Source: Thermocaproicibacter sp036260805
Lineage (GTDB): Bacteria; Bacillota; Clostridia; Oscillospirales; Acutalibacteraceae
DNA length: 24,623 nucleotides
Assembly: GCA_036260805.1 (NCBI GenBank)
Contig: DATALZ010000076.1
Location: forward strand, 1-24,623
Direction: 5' to 3'
Both the position numbers and the translations under genes were made by a program. Below, one piece after another: positions 1-7,996 of this stretch. The notes beneath the pieces were generated by a model. That model had not been told where the DNA came from, did no database searches, and worked only from the letters and a program-made list of their open reading frames with translations. Within the stretch, counting starts at the first letter, position 1; each line of letters opens with the position of its first letter.

Positions 1-902
1 AATCCTGCTTCTGTAATACAATAATCTCCCAGTTTCAGAGCAAACCGGGTCGCTCTTACAGAGTTGCAGCCATGTGCAATATTGGCGAAAGGTCCGCCGT
101 GAATGATCGCCGGGGTACCTTCCAATGTCTGAACAAGGTTCGGATTAACTGCGTCCTTCAATAATGCAGTCATTGCGCCTTCCGCTTTTAAGTCGTGCGC
201 ATAAACAGGTTCGCCGGAATAAGTATAGGCAACGAGTATTCTTCCCATTCGTTTCTTTAGGTCTTTAAGGTCCGCTGCTAGGCAGAATGCTGCCATAACC
301 TCTGTGGCAACTGTAATGCAAAATGAATCCTGGCGCGGTACACCGCTGGCCTTTCCGCCGAGCCCGGAAATAACGCCGCGCAGTTGGCGGTCATTCATAT
401 CCATGCAGCGCGGAAGCAGAATTCTGCGGGGATCAATCTGCAGGTAATTCCCTTGCTGAATGTGATTGTCAAGCAATGCGCATAGTAAATTGTTTGCGGA
501 AGTAATTGCATGAAAATCACCTGTAAAATGAAGATTGATCTCTTCCATCGGAATAACCTGCGCATATCCGCCGCCAGCGGCGCCGCCTTTTATCCCAAAA
601 ACAGGCCCAAGCGAGGGCTCGCGAAGAGCCAAAACGGCTTTTTTGCCTATTTTAGCCATAGCTTCACTAAGGCCAACGGAAACAGTTGTTTTGCCTTCAC
701 CTGCAGGAGTGGGATTAATCGCTGTGACCAGAATCAGTTTTCCGTCCTTTTTACCCGACAGTCTTTGATACAGAGAATCACTTAACTTTGCTTTGTATCT
801 TCCGTAAGGTTCAAATTCCTCATCCTGGATGCCAAGTTCCGAAGCTATCTGCGCAATCGGTTTTGGCTGTGCTTGTTGTGCTATTTCAATATCCGAAAGC
901 AT
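1..902 (-). CDS. fhs: Formate--tetrahydrofolate ligase, partial (C-terminus beyond window edge)
   Basis: ATP-dependent formation of 10-formyl-tetrahydrofolate from formate and THF; cytoplasmic enzyme of C1 metabolism (purine synthesis, methyl branch of the acetyl-CoA pathway, purine or glycine fermentation). The visible 300 residues are the N-terminal part of a family usually near 556 residues. The P-loop TPAGEGKTT lies at about residues 65-73. The family signature EPSLGPVFGIKGGAAGGG follows at 95-112, and the block MEEINLHFTGDFHAITSANN is also present. The ATG at 902 is supported by GGAGG at 911-915 (8-nt spacing). The reading frame is open to base 3 with no stop, so the gene is cut by the window and not broken. 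It is divergent from the SEDS gene. No pathway neighbours are visible on this side, so its metabolic direction cannot be deduced. Confidence 0.97.
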   Translation of the reverse strand, partial: MLSDIEIAQQAQPKPIAQIASELGIQDEEFEPYGRYKAKLSDSLYQRLSGKKDGKLILVTAINPTPAGEGKTTVSVGLSEAMAKIGKKAVLALREPSLGPVFGIKGGAAGGGYAQVIPMEEINLHFTGDFHAITSANNLLCALLDNHIQQGNYLQIDPRRILLPRCMDMNDRQLRGVISGLGGKASGVPRQDSFCITVATEVMAAFCLAADLKDLKKRMGRILVAYTYSGEPVYAHDLKAEGAMTALLKDAVNPNLVQTLEGTPAIIHGGPFANIAHGCNSVRATRFALKLGDYCITEAG

Positions 903-937
903 TCCCGATTCCTCCAACTTTACACATAATTGAAAAA

Positions 938-966
938 ATTATAGCACATTTCGGAGAAATAGGAAA
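938..966 (-). promoter_or_regulatory. Putative sigma-A promoter for fhs
   Basis: On the minus strand there is a perfect TATAAT at 943-938. Its best -35 at 17-bp spacing is the weak TTTCCT (966-961). It sits 23 bp upstream of the fhs ribosome site. The -10 is good and the -35 is poor, so confidence is moderate to low. Confidence 0.4.
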
Positions 967-994
967 TACCGGCGGACAATAATTGCAGACTTCC

Positions 995-1023
995 TTGCAT
1001 GTTTCGCCAATACATTCTATAAT
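995..1023 (+). promoter_or_regulatory. Sigma-A promoter for the SEDS gene
   Basis: TTGCAT (995-1000), 17-bp spacer, TATAAT (1018-1023). Transcription would begin near 1030, leaving a leader of about 14 nt that carries the ribosome site GAGGTGA. The leader is short but a workable ribosome site remains. Confidence 0.65.
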
Positions 1024-1043
1024 AAAGCTAGTGAGGTGAAGTC

Positions 1044-2198
1044 ATGCGGGTATTAAAATCTTTTGTAAACTATTTTAAGCAGACTGAAAAAATATACTGG
1101 TCATTAATGATGATTATTTCAGCCTTTAGCCTGTTGCTGTTAAAGACTGTTCCTACAGATTCCGGAAGAAAAAGCTATTTTGTTACGATGCTGATTGCAA
1201 TCATGCTTGGGTATTTCGGTGCTGTGATTGTTACGTTTATCGATTATCATGATATTGCGGTCTTTTGGTATATCGTTGCTGGCTTTTGCCTGTTTTTAAT
1301 CGTTTATACTTTAAAATTTGGTCTTGCTGTAACAAACACAGGCGGTGTTGATGCCAGAGCTTGGATCAGTCTTGGCGGGACGTCATTTCAGCCGAGTGAG
1401 CTTGTAAAAATCGGCTTTATGGTAACATTCGCCAAGCATCTGTCTGCTCTGAAAGAACGTGATCTGTTAAGGTCACCAGTGCATGTTGTATTGTTGGCCT
1501 GTCACGCGCTGATTCCGGTTGTGCTTGTACATCTACAAGGCGACGACGGAGCGGGAATCATCTTTTTCTGTATGTTTCTTGCCATGGCTTTTGGCGCAGG
1601 CATTCAGCTTCGCTATTTTTTGATTTTATTCGCAGCTATCGGTGCCGCTATTCCGCTAGCATGGAAATATGTTTTAGCTGATTACCAGAAACAACGAATG
1701 CTCGTTACTTATCATCTAGACGATAACTATGATGCAGTAATGAATTATGGTTGGCAGCAATATCAGGCGCGCACATCCATAGGGAGCGGGGGGATTTTGG
1801 GCAGGGGCCTTTTTCACAGTCCTCGTGTGAATTCAAAAATTGTTCCGGTGCAGGAAGCTGACCTGATTTTTTCCGCTGCTGGAGAACAGCTTGGCTTTAT
1901 TGGATGCTGTCTTATCATATTATTACTGTTGCTTCTTCTTTGGCGTACTCTGCATATTGCCCGTAAAAGTCCTGATCTTCTTGGAAGCTCAATTTGTATG
2001 GGCTTTTTTGGGATGATTGCAGCCCAGATGATCTTTAACCTTGGAATGTGTTTGGACTTACTCCCGGTAATGGGTGTTACGCTTCCATTTTTCAGCGCCG
2101 GCGGGTCATCTGCTGCATGCCTTTACTTTGGTTTTGGTTTAGTTGAAAATGTTTATATGCATCGAACAAATACCGATAGGGTTACACTAAGACTTTAG
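1044..2198 (+). CDS. SEDS-family peptidoglycan glycosyltransferase (FtsW/RodA/SpoVE type)
   Basis: Polytopic membrane protein of 384 residues that polymerises lipid II into glycan strands together with a class B PBP. Family marks are an NTGG-DARAWI block near 98-108, FQPSELVKIG near 115-124, QGDDGAG near 165-171, and the extracellular VPVQEADLIF block near 267-276. The Asp at about 273 corresponds to the catalytic Asp of RodA/FtsW. The C-terminal signature is TLPFFSAGGSS. Hydrophobic segments run almost throughout. The ATG at 1044 is preceded by GAGGTGA. It forms a single-gene unit with its own promoter and terminator and has no PBP partner here. I cannot tell FtsW from RodA or SpoVE by sequence reading alone. 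The isolated setting and internal divergence fit a RodA-like or extra SEDS copy rather than the division-cluster ftsW. Confidence 0.92.
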   Translation: MRVLKSFVNYFKQTEKIYWSLMMIISAFSLLLLKTVPTDSGRKSYFVTMLIAIMLGYFGAVIVTFIDYHDIAVFWYIVAGFCLFLIVYTLKFGLAVTNTGGVDARAWISLGGTSFQPSELVKIGFMVTFAKHLSALKERDLLRSPVHVVLLACHALIPVVLVHLQGDDGAGIIFFCMFLAMAFGAGIQLRYFLILFAAIGAAIPLAWKYVLADYQKQRMLVTYHLDDNYDAVMNYGWQQYQARTSIGSGGILGRGLFHSPRVNSKIVPVQEADLIFSAAGEQLGFIGCCLIILLLLLLLWRTLHIARKSPDLLGSSICMGFFGMIAAQMIFNLGMCLDLLPVMGVTLPFFSAGGSSAACLYFGFGLVENVYMHRTNTDRVTLRL

Positions 2199-2213
2199 CA
2201 TTTATAAAATACA

Positions 2214-2262
2214 GATAATAAAAATGTTCGCGGATTTATAAACCGCGAACATTTTTATTATC
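2214..2262. terminator. Bidirectional rho-independent terminator
   Basis: A perfect 20-bp inverted repeat (2214-2233 and 2243-2262) with a 9-nt loop. The core is GTTCGCGG/CCGCGAAC, flanked by A-rich and T-rich arms, so a U-run forms on either strand. It lies between the convergent SEDS gene and the DUF3006 gene and serves both. Confidence 0.93.
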
Positions 2263-2271
2263 TATTTCTTT

Positions 2272-2466
2272 TTACTTAACAAACTTCTTCTTTTTATCAG
2301 CTGTTTTTGTAATGGATAAAGTTCCTTCTTCATCGTCGATTGATATTTCATCGCCGGCGGCTGCACCTTGAGGAAGTTCTGAAATCTGTATGGCAAAGAA
2401 TTTTTGATCTTTATCTTTGCAAATAGCATATATGCCTTCCATTCGATCTATTGTCAGAGTCTTCAT
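2272..2466 (-). CDS. DUF3006-family small protein
   Basis: A 64-residue charged protein with the DUF3006 pattern: an N-terminal strand of the type TLTIDRMEG-YA, then an I/L-P-GA-GD-I-- stretch and a lysine-rich tail. No signal peptide or membrane segment is seen. The function of the family is unknown, but it is frequently encoded next to ComEC-like metallo-beta-lactamase-fold proteins, as here. It starts 19 bp after the MBL stop, with AAGGGGA as ribosome site, and is the last gene of the five-gene minus-strand operon. Beta-barrel-like composition suggests a small all-beta fold (inference). Confidence 0.8.
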   Translation of the reverse strand: MKTLTIDRMEGIYAICKDKDQKFFAIQISELPQGAAAGDEISIDDEEGTLSITKTADKKKKFVK

Positions 2467-2485
2467 AAATATTTCCCCTTATTTT

Positions 2486-3409
2486 TTATTTTTGAGTCTT
2501 TACAGAGATGAATTTTCCATCTGACATAAAAATCAATATTCCGCTAACATCTGTGCGATAAATTGATGTACCAACTTCGGAAAGTCTTTTTAGTGTTGCC
2601 AACTTGGGAAGTTTATTGGTATCGTAACCTACCGATATTGCAGAATATTTCGGCTTAACAGCCATAAGAAATTCTTGTGTGGTTGAATTGCCGCTGCCAT
2701 GATGGCCTACTTTTAGAACATCGGCTGAAACATCAAATCCGGAAGACAGCAGCGTATTTTCTTCCTCCTTCTCTGCGTCTCCCATAAAAAGAAAATGTTT
2801 TGTTCCAAAAGTCAGCCTAAGTATAATGGAGTTATTATTCGTACTGTTTCCGGGATAAATAGGCCCCAACACCTGAATCAATAAATCTCCCATATGATAA
2901 TACTCTCCGGCTTTGGGATGCACTGTACTTAATCTTTTTGACTTCAAGACAGATTGTACGTCTTTATATTCTGTAGTAGATGGGATCAGTTTTTCAGGTA
3001 TGTCAGGCGCGAAATAATTTTTAACAGAGTAATTCTGCAGAACTTGCTTTAAACCGCCAATATGGTCGTCATCTGGATGCGTATTGACAACATAATCCAA
3101 GGTATTAACCCGGCGCCGCTTCAGGTACGCCGTCACATCGTCACCACGGTCTACAGTACCGCCGTCTATTAGCATATACTTACCGTGGCATTCAACTAAA
3201 ATACTATCAGCCTTACCGACATCCAAAATATGAATCGAGAGTGGGGATGAATCCGCACATGCTGAAAAATCATTAAGTCCAAAAAATGTGAAAACTTTGC
3301 GCCATGAATTCGAAGCACCGCCTGGCATGCATGCTGCAATTATGCAAAACAGAACCACAGAAACCAAAATAATGGAGAATCCTATTTGACGCAGGTTCCT
3401 CTTTTTCAT
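2486..3409 (-). CDS. Secreted ComEC-type metallo-beta-lactamase-fold hydrolase
   Basis: 307 residues. The N-terminus has a basic start and a hydrophobic segment (about 8-27) ending in I-A-A-C, a possible lipobox with C27, so the protein is probably exported and membrane-anchored. The remainder matches the soluble MBL domain found at the C-terminus of the DNA-uptake channel ComEC: HILDVGKADS near 60, the metal-binding THPDDDHIGG at 110-119, GDAEKEEE at 210-217 and KVGHHGS near 233-239. It lacks the ComEC channel domain, so it belongs to the free-standing group with unknown substrate (nuclease or phosphodiesterase activity is only inferred). I chose the ATG at 3409, 7 nt after the ftsK stop. 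A GTG at 3451 is in frame but would overlap ftsK and put charged residues ahead of the signal segment. Confidence 0.85.
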   Translation of the reverse strand: MKKRNLRQIGFSIILVSVVLFCIIAACMPGGASNSWRKVFTFFGLNDFSACADSSPLSIHILDVGKADSILVECHGKYMLIDGGTVDRGDDVTAYLKRRRVNTLDYVVNTHPDDDHIGGLKQVLQNYSVKNYFAPDIPEKLIPSTTEYKDVQSVLKSKRLSTVHPKAGEYYHMGDLLIQVLGPIYPGNSTNNNSIILRLTFGTKHFLFMGDAEKEEENTLLSSGFDVSADVLKVGHHGSGNSTTQEFLMAVKPKYSAISVGYDTNKLPKLATLKRLSEVGTSIYRTDVSGILIFMSDGKFISVKTQK

Positions 3410-3416
3410 AATTCCA

Positions 3417-5912
3417 TCAGGATTCCTTTTTTTCCTGAACTGCAGAATCACTCTTTTGCATATTCATCTCAAGCCATTGCTGGTATGTAATAAGCACCTG
3501 ACGCGGTTTAGAGCCTTCATGCGGCCCCACAATACCCATTTGTTCCATTTGGTCAATTAAACGTCCTGCACGTGCATAACCCAAGCGGAGACGACGCTGA
3601 AGCAGCGAAGTGGATGCCTGGCCGCAGTCAACAATACATTTTATAGCATCAGGCATCATAGGGTCCATATCATTGCCCATTGTGTCGGAATCGTCACCTT
3701 TGGATTTATCTTCTACGGCGTTCTTTTCAATTTCTTCTGCAATGCTCTCACTGTAGTCAGCTTCCTGCGATTTTTTAATATATCCTACAACGGATTCAAT
3801 TTCACTGTCGCTTACAAAACATCCCTGAATTCTTTTTGGCTTTTGCGAACCGACAGGGGAGAAAAGCATGTCGCCGTGGCCAAGAAGTTTTTCCGCACCG
3901 CCCATGTCAAGAATTGTCCGAGAATCCACCTGTGAGGACACAGCAAATGCAATTCGACTCGGAATGTTAGCTTTAATAATACCAGTGATAACATCAACAG
4001 ACGGGCGCTGAGTAGCTATAACGAGATGCATGCCGGCGGCACGAGCCATTTGAGCCAATCTGCAGATAGAATCTTCTACTTCATTCGGTGCCGCCATCAT
4101 CAAGTCCGCCAGCTCATCGATAATAATAACAATCTGAGGCATGCGCTCCATAGGCTGTCCACTTTCGTCCTGATAATCACGGGAGGCTGCAAGCGAATTA
4201 TATGCCTTCAAATCACGAACGCTGTTGGCTGCAAATATCTTGTAACGCTTCAGCATTTCAGTAACAGCCCAGCTTAATGCGCCCGCGGCCTTTCTTGGGT
4301 CTGTAACAACAGGAACAAGAAGTTGAGGGATTCCATTGTAAATACCTAGTTCAACAACCTTTGGGTCAATCATCAAAAAACGTACTTCATCCGGTGTGGA
4401 CTTATAAAGTAAGCTGATAATCATGGAGTTAATGCAGACAGATTTACCGGAGCCTGTAGCGCCTGCAATCAGCAGATGCGGCATTTTAGCTAAATCAGCG
4501 ACTGCCGTTTCACCAGCAATATCGCGTCCGAGAGCCACCGTCAGCCGACTTTTGGATGCCGCGAAGCTGTTGCTTTCTGCCAGTTCCCGCATTCTGACGA
4601 TGGTATTCTTCTTATTTGGGACTTCAATACCCACCGCGGCTTTTCCGGGAATCGGAGCCTCAATGCGAATGCCCGCAGTTGCAAGATTCATAGAAAGGTC
4701 ATCGGAAAGGTTTGTGATTTTGCTGATTTTTACGCCTGCCGCAGGCTGAAGTTCATACCGTGTAACAGCAGGCCCACGACTGTATCCGACAAAAGATGTC
4801 TGAACTCCAAAGCTGTTCAGGGTATCTACCAGCATGCGTCCATTCGTTTGAATTTCGCTTACAATATCCTGTTCGCTAAGTTCCTTTGTAGTTTCGAGCA
4901 TCGAAATAGGGGGGAAGTGATAATTCCCATCCTCAGGCGGATCGGTAGAAATTTGCATTTGTTTTTCAGAACTGGAAGCTTTTTGCTCCTTTTTTTCTGC
5001 TGGTATCGGTTCCAAAGGCTGAGGTGTCGGGACTACGGCACATTCTGCATCGGGAACTTTATCTGGAGTATTTTCCGGTTTTACCGGATCCTGTTTGGGC
5101 GCTGCTTCCGGTTCGGGGTTTATTGAAAAGACTTTTTTAAGACGCTCAAGTTTTTCATTCTTTTTGGGTTTCTCCGGCTTTTTACCGGGAGAGCGGACGG
5201 GATGCTGAGGCATGGCATTGTCATCAAGTGGAATATCGATATCCGCCTGCTGTCTGTTCTGCTCAATTAATCTGCGTTCTCTGGCCGTATTGATATTTGA
5301 GACAACGACATCTGCAGGTTTTGCAAGAGTACGAAACAGCTGGATTAAGCTTGTCCCCGTTAGAATCATAATCGAAACAAACAGCGCAAGAACAAGGAAT
5401 ATTCTGGAGCCAAGCAATCCGAGTGCAGAAACAATCGGGATTCCGAGCAACCCACCGAAAAGCCCTGCATGCGTATGTGTTTCTCCATTTCCATAGAGAG
5501 AACCAAGTTTTTTGGGGAATGATTCTAACGATACCGCCGACGAAATAGAAAATGCATAAACTGCAGCGCAGAACAAGGCTATTATAATGATTATAAGTGT
5601 CATTTTTGCTGCCGGATGGCTTGTCTGTTTTTCAAGTGCCGTTATAATCGATATGTACAGCAGGAGAATTGGCCACAATATTGCGCAGTTTCCAAACAAC
5701 CCCAATAGTAAATTGTGGCACCAGCGCCAAACATTATCGCCGGTTATCAGGACAAAACATCCCATTAAAATTGCTGCGGCAAATAAAACAACAGCATAAA
5801 TCTGGCTGCGTTGTTTTATTGCCTGAGCGTCACGCAATTCACTCGAAGCTGCTGTTTTGCGGCTCCGAGTGGCAGTAGTTTTCTTTTTTGATTTTCCGCT
5901 TTTTTTTGCCAC
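3417..5912 (-). CDS. ftsK/spoIIIE: DNA translocase FtsK/SpoIIIE
   Basis: An 831-residue septal DNA pump that clears chromosomal DNA through the division or sporulation septum. Order of parts: basic N-terminus; several membrane segments (about 37-57, 65-92, 104-125 and 147-190); a charged, proline-rich linker (about 205-330); the alpha/beta motor; the winged-helix gamma domain. Walker A GATGSGKS is at 484-491 and Walker B IVIIIDE at about 594-600. A gamma-like end (LLQRRLRLGYARAGRLID) recognises SRS/KOPS sequences in known members. The start is GTG at 5912 with AAGGTGA six bases upstream. It lies 18 bp after uppP and just before the MBL gene. The tepA-then-spoIIIE order is also seen in Bacillus. 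Length and single-copy context fit SpoIIIE, but FtsK and SpoIIIE cannot be separated by motifs alone. Confidence 0.96.
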   Translation of the reverse strand: MAKKSGKSKKKTTATRSRKTAASSELRDAQAIKQRSQIYAVVLFAAAILMGCFVLITGDNVWRWCHNLLLGLFGNCAILWPILLLYISIITALEKQTSHPAAKMTLIIIIIALFCAAVYAFSISSAVSLESFPKKLGSLYGNGETHTHAGLFGGLLGIPIVSALGLLGSRIFLVLALFVSIMILTGTSLIQLFRTLAKPADVVVSNINTARERRLIEQNRQQADIDIPLDDNAMPQHPVRSPGKKPEKPKKNEKLERLKKVFSINPEPEAAPKQDPVKPENTPDKVPDAECAVVPTPQPLEPIPAEKKEQKASSSEKQMQISTDPPEDGNYHFPPISMLETTKELSEQDIVSEIQTNGRMLVDTLNSFGVQTSFVGYSRGPAVTRYELQPAAGVKISKITNLSDDLSMNLATAGIRIEAPIPGKAAVGIEVPNKKNTIVRMRELAESNSFAASKSRLTVALGRDIAGETAVADLAKMPHLLIAGATGSGKSVCINSMIISLLYKSTPDEVRFLMIDPKVVELGIYNGIPQLLVPVVTDPRKAAGALSWAVTEMLKRYKIFAANSVRDLKAYNSLAASRDYQDESGQPMERMPQIVIIIDELADLMMAAPNEVEDSICRLAQMARAAGMHLVIATQRPSVDVITGIIKANIPSRIAFAVSSQVDSRTILDMGGAEKLLGHGDMLFSPVGSQKPKRIQGCFVSDSEIESVVGYIKKSQEADYSESIAEEIEKNAVEDKSKGDDSDTMGNDMDPMMPDAIKCIVDCGQASTSLLQRRLRLGYARAGRLIDQMEQMGIVGPHEGSKPRQVLITYQQWLEMNMQKSDSAVQEKKES

Positions 5913-5930
5913 TATGAATCACCTTATTAT

Positions 5931-6869
5931 CTAGAAATTAAGCTTTGAACCGGTAACAATATTCACCCCGGTATGGTGTTCGATTATTCCAATAACTACA
6001 ACGACAACGCCAAGAACCAAAGTATATACTGCAAATACTCCAATGTGATCTGTTGCAACAAGCCAACGCAGAAGCTTTATCGCAAAAAAGCCAATCAATG
6101 CCGAAACTATTACACCTGCAATTATGGCTGACATACTGATTGTAAGAGGCTGAACGGCAGCATCTTTAATTTCTAAAGCCCCAGCTGCCAAAATGGAAGG
6201 GATACCTATTACGAAAGAATAATCCAGCGCCGATTTGCGGTTTATGCCGCGCATCAGACCTGCTGAGAGGGTGGAACCTGAGCGGGAAAGCCCAGGGAAT
6301 ATCGCAGCGACACATTGGACCAAGCCGACTGTTAACGCATCCCCTGTAGTATACTCCTTTTTGCCTATGTATGGGCGCCCGCCCGGTATTTTGGAACGGC
6401 TTTGAGTTTTATGCGATGCGAAAATACCAAGCGTAAGAAGAATACTGGTTGCTATCAAAGAGCAGCCTTCAATAACAATGTCTCCGTCGCTAGCCCATTT
6501 ATCAGCGAAGTCCTTTAGCTTCATCCCTGTACCCGGAACGGGCAGAAAGAGAAGAAAAAGAGGTATAAGACCAATGATCAGCATTAACAGCAGCCTGCGG
6601 TCGGTATTCATTTTGCTCCACTTGAATCTGCCTGTAAAAAGATCACGAAACAGCATTACAAGTTCACAAAGAAGCCGCCATACTAATTTATAATACACTG
6701 CAATAACCGCGATTAATGTCCCTAAATGTAGCATTACATCAAAAAATAAACTTGACGACTGCATTCCGAAAAAATGCTGGCTGAGTGAAAGATGCCCGCT
6801 GCTTGATACCGGTAAAAACTCGGTAGCTCCCTGGATAATTCCTTCAATGATTGCCTGCAAAACTGTCAT
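5931..6869 (-). CDS. uppP: Undecaprenyl-diphosphatase (UppP/BacA)
   Basis: Integral membrane phosphatase that recycles undecaprenyl diphosphate to the monophosphate lipid carrier for peptidoglycan and teichoic-acid synthesis; it can confer bacitracin tolerance. The N-terminal EGIIQGATEFLPVSSSGHL block (about 9-27) and the PGLSRSGST motif (192-200, Arg196) are the two active-site signatures. At 312 residues it is longer than the usual 265-280. The extra length lies in hydrophilic stretches at about 110-135 and 150-178. The ATG at 6869 is preceded by AAGGAGA. It sits 38 bp after the clpP-like gene and 18 bp before ftsK, so it is co-transcribed with cell-envelope and chromosome-segregation genes. 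Confidence 0.96.
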   Translation of the reverse strand: MTVLQAIIEGIIQGATEFLPVSSSGHLSLSQHFFGMQSSSLFFDVMLHLGTLIAVIAVYYKLVWRLLCELVMLFRDLFTGRFKWSKMNTDRRLLLMLIIGLIPLFLLFLPVPGTGMKLKDFADKWASDGDIVIEGCSLIATSILLTLGIFASHKTQSRSKIPGGRPYIGKKEYTTGDALTVGLVQCVAAIFPGLSRSGSTLSAGLMRGINRKSALDYSFVIGIPSILAAGALEIKDAAVQPLTISMSAIIAGVIVSALIGFFAIKLLRWLVATDHIGVFAVYTLVLGVVVVVIGIIEHHTGVNIVTGSKLNF

Positions 6870-6907
6870 GGAATTTCTCCTTAATATGTATCGGCGGTAA
6901 AACCGCC

Positions 6908-7678
6908 TTAATGGTCACTATTTGCAAGTTTTAGTTTTTGATTTTTCGAATTCTGCGAATTTTTTTGTTTCTCCTTTTTTCGCCCGCTGTCAATCATTTT
7001 GTATAGATATTCTATTGCATCGGAAAGGCTGCCCATCGAATCAATAAGGCCTTCCTTTACAGCTTGTGTGCCGTCAAGAACTGTCCCAATATCAAGTACC
7101 AGCTCGTTTGTATTCATGGAAAGCTCGTTCATTCGTTCAGGAGAGATATGTGAATTGTCTGTAATGAATTTTGTGATACGTTCCTGCATTCTCTGGAAAT
7201 AATCCATTGTCTGTGGCACGCCAAGCATAAGGCCGTTCATTCGCACTGGGTGAATCGTCATGGTCGCACTTGGAACAATGAAAGAATGTTTTGCTGCAAC
7301 TGCCAAAGGAACGCCAATTGAATGCCCTCCGCCTAAAACGATGGAGACGGTCGGTTTTCTCATACCGGCTATTAATTCGGCCAGAGCAAGGCCCGCTTCA
7401 ACATCACCGCCAACGGTATTTAAAATAATCAAAAGACCGTCAATCTCTGAAGATTCTTCAATCGCTATTAACTGCGGTATTACGTGCTCATATTTCGTTG
7501 TCTTATTTTGAGAGGGAAGAATTGTGTGCCCTTCAATCTGGCCGATTATGGTCAGGCAGTGTATAACGTGCCTGCCGTCTCCGGTGATCACAGACCCGGT
7601 ATCTATGATTCTCTGCTCTGAAGGCCGGTTGACTTTTTCTTCATTTTTCTCTTCATTCTCATTTGAATTATCTTTCAT
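6908..7678 (-). CDS. tepA: ClpP-like serine protease, TepA family (SDH/ClpP fold)
   Basis: 256 residues of ClpP/crotonase fold with an acidic, low-complexity N-terminus and a basic, Asn/Lys-rich tail. The triad can be placed by motif: Ser in GGGHSIG (about S120), His in TIHPVRM (about H143), and Asp near D202 in the TVLDGTQAVKEGLID block. The oxyanion region NTVGGDVEAG is near 87-96. In B. subtilis, TepA (YmfB) lies just upstream of spoIIIE and is implicated in degrading translocation or spore-protein substrates. The order is kept here apart from the inserted uppP. The ATG at 7678 is chosen because GGAGG (7686-7690) is 7 nt upstream. An in-frame ATG at 7738 has no such site. First gene of the operon. 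Confidence 0.88.
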   Translation of the reverse strand: MKDNSNENEEKNEEKVNRPSEQRIIDTGSVITGDGRHVIHCLTIIGQIEGHTILPSQNKTTKYEHVIPQLIAIEESSEIDGLLIILNTVGGDVEAGLALAELIAGMRKPTVSIVLGGGHSIGVPLAVAAKHSFIVPSATMTIHPVRMNGLMLGVPQTMDYFQRMQERITKFITDNSHISPERMNELSMNTNELVLDIGTVLDGTQAVKEGLIDSMGSLSDAIEYLYKMIDSGRKKEKQKNSQNSKNQKLKLANSDH

Positions 7679-7761
7679 AAACATACCTCCAATGTATTTA
7701 TTCTGCCATTGGAAGTCTGTAAAATACGTATAAGGCATAAAAGTGCTGATTAATTCAGTTT

Positions 7762-7790
7762 ATTATAACATTTGTCAGTTTATTCATCAA
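7762..7790 (-). promoter_or_regulatory. Sigma-A promoter for the tepA-uppP-ftsK-MBL-DUF3006 operon
   Basis: On the minus strand: TTGATG (7790-7785), 17-bp spacer, perfect TATAAT (7767-7762). The predicted leader to the ATG at 7678 is about 75 nt. No other promoter-like site is seen in the short gaps inside the operon. Confidence 0.65.
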
Positions 7791-7838
7791 GAAATTCATC
7801 TGAAATGAAAAAATAATTCCTCATAGTACGTTAAGAGA

Positions 7839-7867
7839 TTGACAAGCAGATGATTTTATTACATAAT
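7839..7867 (+). promoter_or_regulatory. Sigma-A promoter for the aconitase operon
   Basis: Perfect TTGACA (7839-7844), 17-bp spacer, CATAAT (7862-7867). Transcription would start near 7874, giving an AT-rich leader of about 120 nt. The divergent tepA promoter lies about 50 bp to the left. Bases 7679-7996 otherwise hold no gene. Confidence 0.6.
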
Positions 7868-7875
7868 ACTTTATA

Positions 7876-7968
7876 TATTTATTGCATTAAACAGCGACTG
7901 ATTATGCATACATATTTAAAAATGTTGCAAGTTATTTACATCCGCCGCGTCTGTATGCAAATAAATAC
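7876..7968. promoter_or_regulatory. Inverted repeats in the aconitase leader, possible operator
   Basis: TGCATACA (7905-7912) and TGTATGCA (7952-7959) are perfect 8-bp inverted arms about 39 bp apart. A second, looser pair is TATTTATTGCAT (about 7875-7886) against GTATGCAAATAAATA (7953-7967) read in reverse. They lie downstream of the predicted start, so they could bind a repressor or fold in the leader RNA. I cannot match them to a known CcpC, CodY or Rex site. Confidence 0.3.
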
Positions 7969-7996
7969 ATGATTTAAAATATAGGAGAGGATCCGA

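Noticed and set aside
510..982. Plus-strand open frames across the fhs region
   Set aside because: They are antisense to an uninterrupted formate-tetrahydrofolate ligase frame and have no recognisable features.
7739..7996. Riboswitch or tRNA-like element in the tepA-acn gap
   Set aside because: Very AT-rich with no GC stems, T-loop or known aptamer core; only promoters and short inverted repeats are supported.
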